From: Promethearchaeota archaeon
GTDB taxonomy: Archaea; Asgardarchaeota; Lokiarchaeia; Sigynarchaeales; SOKP01
Direction: 5' to 3'
Length of the DNA stretch: 5,399 bases
Assembly (NCBI GenBank): GCA_004524425.1
Contig: SDNN01000195.1
Span: forward strand, 1-5,399
The translations under genes were made by a program, and so were the position numbers. Shown here in pieces: positions 5,166 through 5,399 of this stretch. Numbering within the stretch: position 1 is the stretch's first letter; each line of letters opens with the position of its first letter. The notes below the pieces were generated by a model. It did no database searches. It was given only the letters and a program-made list of their open reading frames with translations, and had not been told where the DNA came from.

Positions 5166-5399
5166 ATTAACAAATTTAAAGAAAGAATGGAAAGCCATAA
5201 TGTCATGCATGGGATGCGGAGATTGTGGGTATGCCATAAGACAGGCTGTTGGGCGATATTTAACCTGTCCTGTGAAAGAAGCTAAAGGAGATGAAGGATT
5301 TGAAATTTATTTTTCACGTGGCAGGATGAACGTACTCAAGAGCGTGTTAGAAGGGAAACTTCCTCTCAGTAGAGAATTAGCAGAGTTCGCTTATCAATG
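5158..5399 (+). CDS. Fe-S binding oxidoreductase subunit (GlcF/LutA/HdrD-like), N-terminal part
   Basis: Partial gene: 80 full codons are visible before the right edge. The sequence has a cluster CMGCGDCG (C17, C20, C23), then TCPVKEA with C37 followed by proline, the usual last ligand of a 4Fe-4S centre. After this come FSRGRMNVLKSVLEGKLPLSRELAEFAYQ (52-80), closely following the RGxM-x-x-x-K-x-x-x-x-G segment of GlcF, GlpC, LutA and HdrD-type proteins, in which a second cluster and CCG domains come next. It should take electrons from the flavin of the upstream oxidase. The gap of 13 residues between the third and fourth cysteines is wider than the usual three. The start overlaps the oxidase stop by 8 bases (ATGACTGA), which implies translational coupling; a G-rich GGGGGGACGGA (5143-5153) precedes the ATG. 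The start is one of two close ATGs (also M15), and M1 is preferred because of this overlap. Confidence 0.9.
   Translation, partial: MTELTNLKKEWKAIMSCMGCGDCGYAIRQAVGRYLTCPVKEAKGDEGFEIYFSRGRMNVLKSVLEGKLPLSRELAEFAYQ

Noticed and set aside
1..5399. tRNA, rRNA, CRISPR array, insertion sequence or attachment site
   Set aside because: No cloverleaf, regular repeat-spacer pattern, transposase motif or terminal inverted repeat pair was seen on either strand.

Overview
The window is an AT-rich stretch carrying three metabolic loci and a small, even more AT-rich regulatory pair. TATA-like boxes sit at archaeal spacing upstream of several starts. Strong Shine-Dalgarno sequences are missing from most genes, and the one clear transcript end is a plain T-run without a GC-rich hairpin. 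This points to an archaeon. The mix of a FadD-type acyl-CoA ligase, GlcD/GlcF-like flavin/Fe-S oxidoreductase pair, HxlR regulator, CPBP membrane protein and GH4 glycosidase would suit an Asgard (Lokiarchaeia-like) genome. That lineage call is an inference from gene style, since no ribosomal or taxonomic marker is present.

Layout. Positions 1-357 (minus): the first 119 codons of an NAD-dependent glycosidase of family GH4, cut by the window edge. 358-509: divergent intergenic region with a 24-bp dyad and a TATA-like box. 510-2240 (plus): a complete 576-residue FadD-like acyl-CoA synthetase, ended by a T-rich tract. 2263-2850 (minus): a 195-residue CPBP/Abi-type membrane protein, convergent with the synthetase. 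2851-3014: divergent intergenic region with TATA boxes on both strands and a 12-bp palindrome. 3015-3449 (plus): a 144-residue HxlR-type winged-helix regulator. 3450-3635: intergenic region with a hairpin, a TATA box framed by an inverted repeat, and an 8-mer shared with the HxlR promoter. 3636-5165 (plus): a complete 509-residue FAD-linked oxidase. 5158 to the end (plus): the start of an Fe-S protein that overlaps the oxidase by 8 bases.

How the genes may work together. The oxidase and Fe-S protein look like an operon encoding a two-component dehydrogenase of GlcD/GlcF or LutA/HdrD style: flavin oxidises an organic substrate and the Fe-S partner passes on the electrons. The upstream CoA ligase could activate the acid made or used by that enzyme, but this rests only on neighbourhood. 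The HxlR/CPBP pair lies between the ligase and the oxidase operon and is visibly poorer in GC, so it may be a later insertion. A short sequence shared by the HxlR and oxidase promoters raises the possibility that the HxlR protein controls the oxidase operon.

I see no decisive sign of an entirely new system. The best leads are the promoter dyads, the unusual flavin-binding loop of the oxidase, the stretched cysteine spacing of its Fe-S partner, and the shared start-codon context of the three plus-strand metabolic genes.
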